Below, piece by piece: positions 51,166 to 59,289 of a stretch of 64,000 nucleotides of DNA. Each line of letters opens with the position of its first letter. Within the stretch, counting starts at the first letter, position 1. The stretch is from positions 1-64,000 of the forward strand of contig RDXE01000026.1 of the NCBI GenBank assembly GCA_004292755.1. The letters run 5' to 3'. The DNA comes from Alphaproteobacteria bacterium (GTDB taxonomy: Bacteria > Pseudomonadota > Alphaproteobacteria > Elsterales > Elsteraceae). A model generated the notes under the pieces. That model saw only the letters and a list, made by a program, of their open reading frames with translations. It searched no databases and was not told the origin of the DNA. The position numbers were made by a program, and so were the translations under genes.

Positions 51166-51943
51166 ACCCTTCAGCCTCAAACACCCGCACCCCGGCTGGA
51201 CCGGACAGAAACTCAAAGAAGCGTGCCGCGTCTGAGGTGCCGCCCGTGCGGGTCAGCGCGAACGGGTAAATGATCGGCGGATGGCTGGTGGCCGGAAAGG
51301 TTCCAATCACCTGCACCCGCGGTTCGGTTCGGGCGTCGGTAAGATAAACGATGCCAAGCCGCGCCTCACCACGGGCAACCAGGGCCAGAGCCGTGCGGAC
51401 ATTGTCCACACCGGCTAGCCGGTGGCTGACGGTATCCCAAATGCCAAGGCTGGTAAGGGCTGCTTGCGCGTAGCGGCCAGCAGGGACCGAGCGCGGGTCA
51501 CCCGTCGCAAGGCGGCTGTCGCCTAGCGCCTCCCGCAGGCCAAAACCCGGCGCGATGGTGAGGCTGGTCGGGGTATCGGCAGCACCAATCAGCACGAGGC
51601 TATTGCCCAGCAGGTGCCTCCGCGTGGCTGGATCAATCAAATTGCGCTGCTGCGCCCAATCCATCCAATCCAAATCAGCTGTCGCGAACAGATCGGCTGG
51701 GGCACCCTGTTCCAACTGTCGCGCCAAGGCCGAGGAGGCGGCATAGGAGAAGGTTACCCGTCCTCCCGCTGCGGTCTGCCAGTCCCGCGCGATGGCATTG
51801 AGCGCTGTTTGCAGGCTGGCCGCGGCAAAAACCAGCACAGGGCGATTGGATGTGCTCTGTGCCGCTGCCGGGACAGCGGCGACACCCGCGACCATCGGCA
51901 GAATGACGGCTGCAGCTGCAGCCAAACGCGTCCAACTGATCAT
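51149..51943 (-). CDS. modA: Molybdate ABC transporter substrate-binding protein
   Basis: Periplasmic molybdate/tungstate-binding protein of 264 residues. A signal peptide ends near 'AVPAAAQS', followed by the ModA fold: 'VLVFAAASLQTALNAIARDW', 'VTFSYAASSALARQLEQGAP', 'ADLFATADLDWMDWAQQRNL' and 'LVARGEARLGIVYLTDA'. Oxyanion contacts are expected from the Ser residues in AAASL and AASSA. modB and modC are not in the window. A ModE-box-like palindrome lies 13-36 bp before the start. Confidence 0.94.
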   Translation of the reverse strand: MISWTRLAAAAAVILPMVAGVAAVPAAAQSTSNRPVLVFAAASLQTALNAIARDWQTAAGGRVTFSYAASSALARQLEQGAPADLFATADLDWMDWAQQRNLIDPATRRHLLGNSLVLIGAADTPTSLTIAPGFGLREALGDSRLATGDPRSVPAGRYAQAALTSLGIWDTVSHRLAGVDNVRTALALVARGEARLGIVYLTDARTEPRVQVIGTFPATSHPPIIYPFALTRTGGTSDAARFFEFLSGPAGVRVFEAEGFTILR

Positions 51944-51955
51944 TGCCAGAGTCCT

Positions 51956-51979
51956 CGTTAGTTTCTGTTGGATATAACG
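51956..51979. promoter_or_regulatory. Candidate ModE box upstream of modA
   Basis: A 24-bp element begins CGTTAG and ends GATATAACG, with inverted CGTTA/TAACG ends; the right half has the TATAACG of the enterobacterial ModE consensus. It lies where binding would block modA transcription. Confidence 0.5.
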
Positions 51980-52068
51980 TCGGCCGTGATTCTGGCTGTC
52001 GCAAACTCGGCGAGGCGCTGCCTTGATGTCCGGCCGCCGAATGGATCCAGCGGCCGCCACTGGCATTG

Positions 52069-52278
52069 CTACTCCACGCCCACAATCACGTCGGAGGATT
52101 TCACAATCGCTGTCGCCGACTTACCAATTGCGAGTCCCAGCGCGTCAACAGACTCGTTGGTGATAGAGGCTGTAATCACGAATCCTGGACCGACTTCAAT
52201 TTTCACATGAGCTGTGGTTGTCCCCTTTGTGATTGCCACCACTGTTCCCGCCATAACATTCCGTGCCGACAGCTTCAT
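52069..52278 (-). CDS. Molbindin (single Mop/TOBE domain)
   Basis: A 69-residue molybdate-binding protein: 'MKLSARNVMAGTVVAITKGT' is the classic Mop start, followed by 'HVKIEVGPGFVITASITNES', 'ALGLAIGKSATAIVKSSDVI' and VGVE. Such proteins form hexamers that store molybdate in the cytoplasm. It is transcribed toward modA, 125 bp away. It supplies the domain that the short ModE-like regulator lacks, although an interaction is only a guess. Confidence 0.95.
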   Translation of the reverse strand: MKLSARNVMAGTVVAITKGTTTAHVKIEVGPGFVITASITNESVDALGLAIGKSATAIVKSSDVIVGVE

Positions 52279-52516
52279 CGTAGAGTCCCTAGCAAGCTGC
52301 CATCCGCTCGATGGCCCGTTGATCATACTGAGATACAGCGGCCTGTCCAGAGAGAGCGTGATGTGAGACCTAACGCGAACACAACCGCAGAAGAGTGCAT
52401 TGCTGCGGCGGCATCTGTCCGCGGATTAGGGCATAGATACAGATCCATACCCCCCCTTTGCGACATTCCGCCGCGGACTAACTGTCTATCATCATCCGAT
52501 TGGCGGAGGTGTCGCG

Positions 52517-53038
52517 ATGGATCGCACGGGAACCCGCAACCGCTGGTGGCTGGCTGGTATGGCTGCCGCGGCGTTGATCGTGAGTGCACCAACGGTCGCA
52601 GAGGCACCGGTCGCACCACCAACAGGCCAGTCGCTGGCCGCCCTCACCCCAACCCAGATCACTGCCGCGCTGGAGCGCTGGGGCATGGCCGTGCGCTTGA
52701 CGGCCGACGCCAGCGGCGAGCCCCTGCTGCTTGTTTCCAACCGCGGCTTTGGGATGGAGGCGGCAAAGGTGTTCTTCTGGTCCTGCCGCCCAACTGGCTG
52801 CGCCAGCTTGACGCTCTGGGCCTACTTTCCCAAACCCGCTGGCAACGCCATGGCGCTGGTCAACCATTGGAACCTGCGGGAACGCTGGTCACGGGCCTAT
52901 ATCGACGAAGACGGCGACCCCGTGCTGGAGATGGACATCAACGCCGTCGGCGGCATTGGCAGCGCTAACCTGGACCTATTGCTCGAAACCTACGTGCGCC
53001 AGGTCCGCCGGTTTGCAGAAAGTCTGAAGACGATCTGA
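52517..53038 (+). CDS. YbjN-domain exported protein
   Basis: A 173-residue protein with a signal segment ('NRWWLAGMAAAALIVSAPTV', cleavage near AEA). A YbjN-like domain follows: 'ITAALERWGMAVRLTADASG', 'EAAKVFFWSCRPTGCASLTL' and 'WNLRERWSRAYIDEDGDPVL' with 'LLLETYVRQVRRFAESL' at the end. The ATG has GGAGGTG nine bases upstream. The molecular role of YbjN domains is not settled; they resemble type III secretion chaperones. Confidence 0.83.
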   Translation: MDRTGTRNRWWLAGMAAAALIVSAPTVAEAPVAPPTGQSLAALTPTQITAALERWGMAVRLTADASGEPLLLVSNRGFGMEAAKVFFWSCRPTGCASLTLWAYFPKPAGNAMALVNHWNLRERWSRAYIDEDGDPVLEMDINAVGGIGSANLDLLLETYVRQVRRFAESLKTI

Positions 53039-53057
53039 CACGCGCCGCTGCGTCACC

Positions 53058-53543
53058 TCAATCAATCGTGCATTGCAGGCGCTGGCGGACGCGGGCAATC
53101 ACGTCTGCGTCCATGGGGCGACCGACACATTCGCGGCGATACATCTCTTCGCGCTCGGAGTAGATGGCGACCGATTGGTTGAAGGCGGGCTGCACCACTT
53201 GCCACAGCTCTTCTTCCTGCTCCTGAATGGTTTCGACCCGGATGCGGAACGCAGTGACCGCAGCGTCGTTGGTGGTGTCGATGCTGTCGCGTTCGGCTTC
53301 CACACTGCGGCGCTGGGCTTCGATCTGAGCCGTCAAACGCTCAAACGCGCTGCGGCGGCGCTGCATCTCGTCGCTGCGGCTGCGCACCGCGGTCTCCAGG
53401 CAAAGGCAGAGCTCGATTTGCACGGGGTCGCGCAGCAGACCCTGTTGCGCCAGGGCCGGGGTGGCGCTGACAGTCACCAGCATCGCGGCAGCACAGACCA
53501 GTGGACACACGGCTGACCAGACGGCCAAGGACCAGGGGCGCAT
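53058..53543 (-). CDS. Exported coiled-coil protein of unknown function
   Basis: A 161-residue protein with a signal peptide ('SLAVWSAVCPLVCAAAMLVT', cleavage after PALA). The mature part is mostly charged helix with coiled-coil character ('RSRSDEMQRRRSAFERLTAQ', 'EAQRRSVEAERDSIDTTNDA', 'RVETIQEQEEELWQVVQPAF'). It has four Cys, two in 'LCLCLE', one in 'RRECVGRP' and one near the end. Three in-frame ATGs lie within 12 bases; the last has GGAG upstream. It is convergent with the YbjN gene and divergent from corA. No family recognised. Confidence 0.72.
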   Translation of the reverse strand: MRPWSLAVWSAVCPLVCAAAMLVTVSATPALAQQGLLRDPVQIELCLCLETAVRSRSDEMQRRRSAFERLTAQIEAQRRSVEAERDSIDTTNDAAVTAFRIRVETIQEQEEELWQVVQPAFNQSVAIYSEREEMYRRECVGRPMDADVIARVRQRLQCTID

Positions 53544-53665
53544 CGTCATCTCCATCCACGCCAGTGTCGGTGCTGCGCTTGTGACGGGAAGCTGTGGCAG
53601 GATCAAGTCTTGATCGCGCCGACACGCCGCTTGCGGGATGGCGGAGCGGACGCCACAGTCGGGCC

Positions 53666-54625
53666 ATGCTGGTTGTTCATGCCGCTCCCCCCCATCCAAC
53701 GCGTGTGGTTGGCGCTACCACGCCGGGGGCGGCGGTGTGGTTTGATCTGTTGGACCCCACGCCCCAGGAAATCGCCCATGTCGAGGCGGAGACCGGGCTC
53801 GACCTGCCCAGCCGCGAGGACATGCAGGAGATCGAGGTGTCAAGCCGTCTTGCCCAACAGGGTGACGCGCTGTTGATGACGGCAACCGTGATGTCCAAAG
53901 CTGACTCAGACACACCGGAAGCCAGTGCCATTACCTTCCTGGTGGCACCGGCTGCCCTGGTGACGCTGCGCTACAGCGACCCCAAGCCGTTCGCGACCTT
54001 CCGGCAGCGCCTGCAACGCAATCCAGCCCTGGCCGCCAATTCTGACTTGGTGTTCGTCGCCTTGATGGAAACCATCGTCGACCGCATCGCGGATGTGCTG
54101 GAGTCAATCTCGACCGAGATCGATGCCCTGGCCCGCGACGTGTTTGACCGCAGCGACGAGGCAGCCGGGTCAGAAGCGTTGGAAGAGGCACTGCAGCGCA
54201 TCGGGCGGGCGGGCACGATGCTGTCCACCTTGTCAGAAAGCATCGTGGGCCTTGGCCGCGCGGTGGCGTTTTTCGGGTCTGCTGCAGCCCCGTGGCTACA
54301 CAAGGAAACCAAACACCACCTGAAGCCGATTGGCCGCGACCTGAAGTCGCTGAATGATCAAGTCGGATTCCTGTCGCACAAAACGAATTTTTTGCTTGAT
54401 GCTACCTTGGGCCTGATTTCAATTGAACAGAACCGTATCATCAAAATCTTCACCATTGCTGCGGTTACCTTCATGCCGCCAACCCTGATTGCCTCCATCT
54501 ACGGCATGAACTTCGCCGCCATGCCAGAGTTGCAGTGGGTGATGGGTTATCCGATGGCTGTGGCGCTGATGGTGCTGGCGGCCGCCCTACCCCTGGTGTG
54601 GTTCCGCCGTCAGGGGTGGCTGTAG
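53666..54625 (+). CDS. CorA-family magnesium/divalent-cation channel
   Basis: A 319-residue inner-membrane channel protein. The cytoplasmic funnel domain contains 'VWFDLLDPTPQEIAHVEAET' and the long stalk helix; two C-terminal TM segments flank the signature 'ASIYGMNFAAMPELQW' (GMN selectivity loop). The 'MPEL' after GMN is the usual loop motif. It ends two bases before lrgA, so the three genes corA-lrgA-lrgB are likely one operon. Confidence 0.93.
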   Translation: MLVVHAAPPHPTRVVGATTPGAAVWFDLLDPTPQEIAHVEAETGLDLPSREDMQEIEVSSRLAQQGDALLMTATVMSKADSDTPEASAITFLVAPAALVTLRYSDPKPFATFRQRLQRNPALAANSDLVFVALMETIVDRIADVLESISTEIDALARDVFDRSDEAAGSEALEEALQRIGRAGTMLSTLSESIVGLGRAVAFFGSAAAPWLHKETKHHLKPIGRDLKSLNDQVGFLSHKTNFLLDATLGLISIEQNRIIKIFTIAAVTFMPPTLIASIYGMNFAAMPELQWVMGYPMAVALMVLAAALPLVWFRRQGWL

Positions 54626-54627
54626 CG

Positions 54628-54969
54628 ATGCTGGCGCACATCACCATCTTGCTCGGCTGCCAACTGGCGGGCGAGGCGATTGTTTTGTTGACCGATGTGC
54701 CGCTGCCCGGCCCCGTGATCGGCATGGTGCTGTTGTTCGCGGGTCTAGTGATTCGCGGGCGTGAGCTTGGCGCCTTTGGCGACAGCGCACGCGCTCTGCT
54801 GTCCCATCTGTCGTTGTTGTTTGTGCCAGCGGGCGTGGGGGTCAGTGTTCACTTGGCACTGGTGGCCCGCGATGGACTGGCGATTGGCGCTGCCCTTGTG
54901 ATCTCCACCATCGTCACCATCGCGGTCACTGCCTTGGCGATGGTGTGGCTGGATGCCAACAAGCGATGA
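54628..54969 (+). CDS. lrgA: CidA/LrgA holin-like protein
   Basis: A 113-residue membrane protein with four TM segments: 'ITILLGCQLAGEAIVLLTDV', 'LPGPVIGMVLLFAGLVI', 'HLSLLFVPAGVGVSVHLALV' and 'AALVISTIVTIAVTALAMV'. LrgA/CidA proteins modulate murein hydrolase activity or pyruvate transport with their LrgB/CidB partner. The stop overlaps the lrgB start (ATGA). Confidence 0.92.
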   Translation: MLAHITILLGCQLAGEAIVLLTDVPLPGPVIGMVLLFAGLVIRGRELGAFGDSARALLSHLSLLFVPAGVGVSVHLALVARDGLAIGAALVISTIVTIAVTALAMVWLDANKR

Positions 54970-55688
54970 CTGGGCGTTTTGAGGCCCTGTGGGTCTATCT
55001 TTCCGCCTCACCCCTTTTGTTTTTGTTTTTGACGCTGGTTGCCTATCAGATTGGTGTGGCGGTGCAGAAGCGGGCCGGTGGCTCGCCGCTGCTCAACCCG
55101 GTGCTGGTTGCGGTCCTGCTGCTGGTCGGGTTGCTGCAAGCCACTGGCACGCCCTTCGCGCGGTATTTTGAAGGCGCACAGTTTGTTCACTTTCTGCTGG
55201 GCCCGGCGACCGTGGCACTGGCCGTGCCGCTGTACAGCCACTTGCACCGGCTGCGTGGGTCGGTCTTGGCCGTCAGTGCCGCTTTGCTGATCGGCAGTCT
55301 GACCGCAGCTGCCAGTGCAGTTGCCGTGGCCTGGGCGCTGGGCGCGGGGGAGGAGACGCTACGCTCCATCGCGGCGAAGTCAGTCACCACGCCGATTGCG
55401 ATGGGCATCACCGAACAGCTGGGCGGCCTGCCTTCGCTGGCCGCTGTGCTGGTGATCCTAACCGGCATTCTCGGGGCGATGCTGGGCACCCATACCCTCA
55501 ACCTGCTGGGCATCACCGACTGGCGCGCCCGTGGTCTGGCGGTTGGCACTGCTGCCCATGGCATTGGCACCGCCCGCGCCATTCAAGTGAATGAAATCGC
55601 AGGCGCGTTTGCCGGCTTGGCGATGGGCTTGAACGCGCTGGCGACTGCCGTACTGCTGCCCTTGATCTACCGCCTGATCGCCGGTTGA
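54966..55688 (+). CDS. lrgB: LrgB-family protein
   Basis: A 240-residue multi-pass membrane partner of LrgA. It shows 'PLLNPVLVAVLLLVGLLQAT', 'FLLGPATVALAVPLYSHLHR', 'SIAAKSVTTPIAMGITEQLG' and 'GTAAHGIGTARAIQVNEIAG', the last two being the family hallmarks. Its 3' end overlaps the convergent MarR-family gene by 22 bp. Confidence 0.94.
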   Translation: MTGRFEALWVYLSASPLLFLFLTLVAYQIGVAVQKRAGGSPLLNPVLVAVLLLVGLLQATGTPFARYFEGAQFVHFLLGPATVALAVPLYSHLHRLRGSVLAVSAALLIGSLTAAASAVAVAWALGAGEETLRSIAAKSVTTPIAMGITEQLGGLPSLAAVLVILTGILGAMLGTHTLNLLGITDWRARGLAVGTAAHGIGTARAIQVNEIAGAFAGLAMGLNALATAVLLPLIYRLIAG

Positions 55689-56125
55689 CGCATCAGCCCG
55701 GCCCAAAACGCCTCCAGTTCCGACAGGCAGCGATTGCTGTCCGCAAGGCCGTGGCCGATCCCTTCTGCGCTCAAGGCGTGAACCTGGGCGTCGAACATGC
55801 GGTCCAGCAATACCTGGAGCGCCCGCCCCTTCTCCGTCAGGCGCACCCGAACGGTGCGGCGGTCGTGCTCGGGCCGGTATTGCTCCAAATACCCAGCCTC
55901 GGTCATGCGCCGCACATTGTAGGAGACGTTGGAGCCGAGATAGTAACCACGCGCGGTCAAGTCGCCCATGGTCACTTGGTCTGAGCCGATGTTGAACAGA
56001 ATCAGCGCCTGCACGGCGTTGATATCTTCGACGCCGCCGCGCGCCAACTCAGCACCGATGACGTCAAGGAACTGGCGGTGCGTCCGCTCCGCCAGTGCGA
56101 TTGCAGTAAGATACTCGGCCTTCAC
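55667..56125 (-). CDS. MarR-family winged-helix regulator (LdtR-like)
   Basis: A 152-residue regulator starting 'VKAEYLTAIALAERTHRQFL', with 'VEDINAVQALILFNIGSDQV', 'TARGYYLGSNVSYNVRRMTE' (recognition helix) and wing 'QYRPEHDRRTVRVRLTEKGR'. The 'YLGSNVSYN' pattern is that of an alphaproteobacterial MarR subgroup which I believe includes LdtR of Liberibacter. The GTG start has GGGAG five bases upstream; an earlier GTG adds six residues. Targets unknown. Confidence 0.85.
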   Translation of the reverse strand: MKAEYLTAIALAERTHRQFLDVIGAELARGGVEDINAVQALILFNIGSDQVTMGDLTARGYYLGSNVSYNVRRMTEAGYLEQYRPEHDRRTVRVRLTEKGRALQVLLDRMFDAQVHALSAEGIGHGLADSNRCLSELEAFWAGLMRQPAIRR

Positions 56126-56211
56126 AGCGGCTCCCTTGCCCACAGTCCATCATCCTGCCGGGGTCAACAGTGCCACGTTCAGGTCACCAGTGCGAGGGGT
56201 GGCGCACCGTG

Positions 56212-57102
56212 TCAGGGTGTGCGCGAGAGGGTTTCGAAAATACCTGAAAAGTCTTTGTCGCCGTCGCCGGTGCGCACCATCAGCTGATAGACCTGCGCCG
56301 CCAGCGCTCCCAACGGTGTGGACGCACCAGACGTCAGCGCCGCTGTTTGGGCCAATTGCAAATCCTTCAGCATCATCGCGGCCGTGAAGCCTGGCGCATA
56401 GCCACGATTGGCGGGCGAGGTCGGCACCGGTCCCGGCACCGGGCAATAGGTGGTGAGCGACCAGCACTGACCAGACGAGGTGGACGAGATGTCGAACAGC
56501 TTCTGCCGGTCCAGACCCAACCGGTCTGCCAAAGCAAAGGCCTCGGCCGTGCCAATCATCGCGATCCCCAACAGCATGTTGTTGCAGATCTTGGCTGCCT
56601 GACCGCTGCCCGCCGCCCCGGCATGGACAATGGTTTTGCCCATGGCGGCAAGCAACGGCCGTGCCCGCTCCACTGCCGCCTCTTCACCACCGACCATGAA
56701 GGTGAGCGTGCCAGCAGCCGCCCCACCCGTACCGCCAGACACTGGGGCATCCAGCATCTGCAAGCCCTTGGCCGCCGCCGCCGCCGCCAGAGCGCGCGCT
56801 GTGTCGACATCGATGGTGGAGCAATCGATCACCAAGCTGCCAGCGGCGGCGTGGGCGAACACCCCAGCCTCCCCCTCACACACTGAGCGGACATGCCGAC
56901 CCGCGGGCAGCATGGTGACCACCACCTCAGCCCCCGCTGCGGCTGCGCCAGCACTGGTGGCCGCCGTCGCCCCTGCCGCGACCAGGGCGGCGACCGCAGC
57001 CTGATCCAAGTCGCAGACGGCCACCTGATGCCCGGCCTTCACAAGGTTCAGAGCCATCGGACGGCCCATATTGCCCAACCCGATGAATGCAATGCTGGTC
57101 AT
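56212..57102 (-). CDS. mmsB: 3-hydroxyisobutyrate dehydrogenase
   Basis: NAD-dependent beta-hydroxyacid dehydrogenase of valine degradation, 296 residues. It has the Rossmann start 'IAFIGLGNMGRPMALNLVKA', the substrate loop 'DAPVSGGTGGAAAGTLTFMV', the catalytic-Lys stretch 'GSGQAAKICNNMLLGIAMIG' and 'GYAPGFTAAMMLKDLQLA'. The 'SSGQCWSLTTYCPVPG' segment is typical of HIBADH rather than of other family members. The internal ATG (MTSIAFIG) gives the right N-terminus. No other valine genes are adjacent. Confidence 0.94.
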   Translation of the reverse strand: MTSIAFIGLGNMGRPMALNLVKAGHQVAVCDLDQAAVAALVAAGATAATSAGAAAAGAEVVVTMLPAGRHVRSVCEGEAGVFAHAAAGSLVIDCSTIDVDTARALAAAAAAKGLQMLDAPVSGGTGGAAAGTLTFMVGGEEAAVERARPLLAAMGKTIVHAGAAGSGQAAKICNNMLLGIAMIGTAEAFALADRLGLDRQKLFDISSTSSGQCWSLTTYCPVPGPVPTSPANRGYAPGFTAAMMLKDLQLAQTAALTSGASTPLGALAAQVYQLMVRTGDGDKDFSGIFETLSRTP

Positions 57103-57245
57103 GCTGACGTCTCCCCCCACGATGGATCGGCCGTTGCGTGTCGTCCGACGGTTCCTGCGGTCTTGCCGGGAAACAGGCTCCGGGGCAAGAGGCTGGCGTT
57201 GGCCGTCCCAAGCGCCACACTCACCTAAGCTGCTGGGAGGAGACC

Positions 57246-57581
57246 ATGAGCCGCGACATGATCAATGCTATCTGCCAATCCTTCGCCGGAGCGGAAGTAT
57301 CCGACCCCTGGGGTGGTGGGCATGATGCCTGGAAAGTTGGCGGCAAAATGTTCGCCTGCATGGGGTCGCTCAGTCCTGGCGTTTCCGTCAAGACCGACAG
57401 CATCGAGACGGCTCACATGTTGATTGAACTGGGAGTTGGGGTGCGGGCACCCTATTTTCACCGCTCCTGGATACAGCTGCCTCTCGACACACCTGAGGAT
57501 GTGTTGCGTCACCGACTGGCAGAGTCCTATCGGCTGGTGCACAAGGGGCTGCCGAAGAAGGTTCGGGCCGCGCTCGGCTAG
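57246..57581 (+). CDS. MmcQ/YjbR-family protein
   Basis: A 111-residue protein of the CyaY-like YjbR fold: 'INAICQSFAGAEVSDPWGGG', 'HDAWKVGGKMFACMGSL', 'APYFHRSWIQLPLDTPEDVL' and 'SYRLVHKGLPKKVRAALG'. Members are often annotated as DNA-binding, with little evidence. A GGGAGGAG ribosome-binding site lies just before the ATG. It is followed 90 bp later by the first 2-oxoglutarate oxygenase-like gene. Confidence 0.9.
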   Translation: MSRDMINAICQSFAGAEVSDPWGGGHDAWKVGGKMFACMGSLSPGVSVKTDSIETAHMLIELGVGVRAPYFHRSWIQLPLDTPEDVLRHRLAESYRLVHKGLPKKVRAALG

Positions 57582-57671
57582 CATCCGCAGGCTTTGCAGC
57601 GCTGCACCATCTTGCCAACGCCTGCCAGTAACTCTAATCCTGCTTCGGTTTTGGGGGGAGGAGACTGGTTT

Positions 57672-58235
57672 ATGCTGTCAGCCTTTGCCGAACAGGAATA
57701 TCTGGTGGTGCCGCAGCTGTTGGACGCTGGAGTGGCAAAGTTCATCGCAGCCGAACTGCGATTGATGCGGTCCGTCCAGCCCGGCACAACCGGGGACCGG
57801 CAGGTTGCTGAAAGCTTTTCGGTGTATGGCCCGATGCCTGGGGAAACCCTGTTGCAGCTGTGTCAGCCAACCATTGAGGCTGCGACCGGGCTCAGCCTGT
57901 TGCCCACGTATTCCTATGCGCGGATCTACGACACAGGCGCAGAGCTGGTGGCTCACACCGACCACCGGCAGTGCGAGGTCTCTTGCACGATCTGCCTGGA
58001 CTTCGACGCCGACCCGCCGTGGGCGATTTGTCTGGAGACGCCTTCGGGGCGCGAGATTGCCGTCACCCAACAGGTCGGCGATGCCGTGATCTATCGCGGC
58101 ATGCGACGGCGCCATTGGCGCACACCCTTCCAGGGCCGCTGGCATGCCCAAGTGTTCTTGCACTTTGTCGACGCCAATGGCCCCTACACGGAGGAGCGCT
58201 TCGCCAAGCGCCCAGGGATCGGATACGCCGTGTGA
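57672..58235 (+). CDS. 2-oxoglutarate/Fe(II) oxygenase-like protein, copy 1
   Basis: A 187-residue double-stranded beta-helix protein. The iron facial triad is visible as HxD in 'GAELVAHTDHRQCEVSCTIC' and the distal His in 'WHAQVFLHFVDANGPY'. 'FSVYGPMPGETLLQLCQP' and 'LLPTYSYARIYDTG' precede it. The GGGGGGAGGAG Shine-Dalgarno supports this ATG rather than the earlier one. A paralogue lies 415 bp downstream, about half identical over the core. They resemble prolyl-4-hydroxylase-type oxygenases; substrate unknown. Confidence 0.8.
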   Translation: MLSAFAEQEYLVVPQLLDAGVAKFIAAELRLMRSVQPGTTGDRQVAESFSVYGPMPGETLLQLCQPTIEAATGLSLLPTYSYARIYDTGAELVAHTDHRQCEVSCTICLDFDADPPWAICLETPSGREIAVTQQVGDAVIYRGMRRRHWRTPFQGRWHAQVFLHFVDANGPYTEERFAKRPGIGYAV

Positions 58236-58650
58236 TCGGAGCCTCCGCCCCAAACATCACCATAGCGGCTGAGAGCGTAGGATGCGCACCAAAGCCACCC
58301 GCTTGTGCAACAGAGACCCTGATTTGCACCTGTGTTTGAGGCAGTAGGCAAACCACCCCCTGGCGTCCATGCGCACCTCTGACCTGCCGAACCGACAGGC
58401 ATTTGGCTCAATCCATCACCAACAGCGGCAAACAGACAGAGATTGCTTGATATCCAGATTGTTTGAGTGGGTATGGATTTCTATGGGTATGAAACGCCTT
58501 TAAGCCGCCAAACATCACAGCAATCACATCCAATTAGAGGAACAAGCAGCCAACCTCCGGCCTGTACTTGGCGATGGCGCCCCGTGACGCTTTGGGGGAT
58601 GCTGACAGCAGGAGGCCAGCGCGACTGAGCGAATAGGGGGGGACCAAACC
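58236..58650. other. Intergenic region between the two oxygenase-like genes
   Basis: About 415 bp with no credible gene on either strand. Its right half is visibly less GC-rich than the surroundings (for example 58440-58500), as expected of a promoter region for copy 2, but I can define no hexamers or repeats with confidence. Confidence 0.5.
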
Positions 58651-59238
58651 ATGGCCGAGGCACCGTCGTCGGCACTGCAATTTGCCGAAACTGACTACTT
58701 GATCCGCCGCGGCATGCTGCCTCCGGACCTGGCGCGGTTTGTCGCGGCACAACTCCGCCTTCAGCGTACAACAACACCGCGTGCCAAAGGCGATTCCCAA
58801 GTGGAGCAAAGCTTCGCCGTCTACGGCCCACTGCCAAGCGAGACCTTGCTGGAATGGTGCCGCCCACAGATGGAAGCGGAGACCGGTTTGCGCCTCTATC
58901 CCACCTACTCCTACGCGCGGATTTACGACACCGGGGCGGAGTTGGCCCCCCACATTGATCGTGGCCACTGCGAAATCTCTGCCACGGTTTGCCTAGACTA
59001 TCGCGGACCTGCAAACTGGCCGATCTTTCTGGAAAATCGCCGCGGCGAAGCAATAGAGGTGATGCTTGCCCCAGGCGACGTGTTGATCTATCGGGGCATG
59101 GTCCGAAAGCACTGGCGGCTTGCCTACACCGGATTTTGGCATGCCCAATGCTTTCTACACTACGTCGATGCCGATGGCCCCCTGGCGGAGAACCGCTATG
59201 GCAGGCGCCAGGGCATTGGCTTCCCGCCAGTCGACTAG
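58651..59238 (+). CDS. 2-oxoglutarate/Fe(II) oxygenase-like protein, copy 2
   Basis: A 195-residue paralogue of the preceding oxygenase. HxD is in 'GAELAPHIDRGHCEISATVC', the distal His in 'WHAQCFLHYVDADGPLAENR'; shared blocks include 'YGPLPSETLLEWCRP', 'YPTYSYARIYDTGAEL' and 'GDVLIYRGMVRKHWR'. Both copies keep the metal triad, so both are probably active. The arrangement indicates a tandem duplication that has since diverged. Confidence 0.8.
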   Translation: MAEAPSSALQFAETDYLIRRGMLPPDLARFVAAQLRLQRTTTPRAKGDSQVEQSFAVYGPLPSETLLEWCRPQMEAETGLRLYPTYSYARIYDTGAELAPHIDRGHCEISATVCLDYRGPANWPIFLENRRGEAIEVMLAPGDVLIYRGMVRKHWRLAYTGFWHAQCFLHYVDADGPLAENRYGRRQGIGFPPVD

Positions 59239-59289
59239 TGGATCGACCCGCCCCCCAATGCCCGCTTGGATGACCAAAGGATGGCCGTG

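Noticed and set aside
58281-58345. Short open frame between the two oxygenase-like genes
   Set aside because: Only 21 codons, no ribosome-binding site and no signal or domain features.
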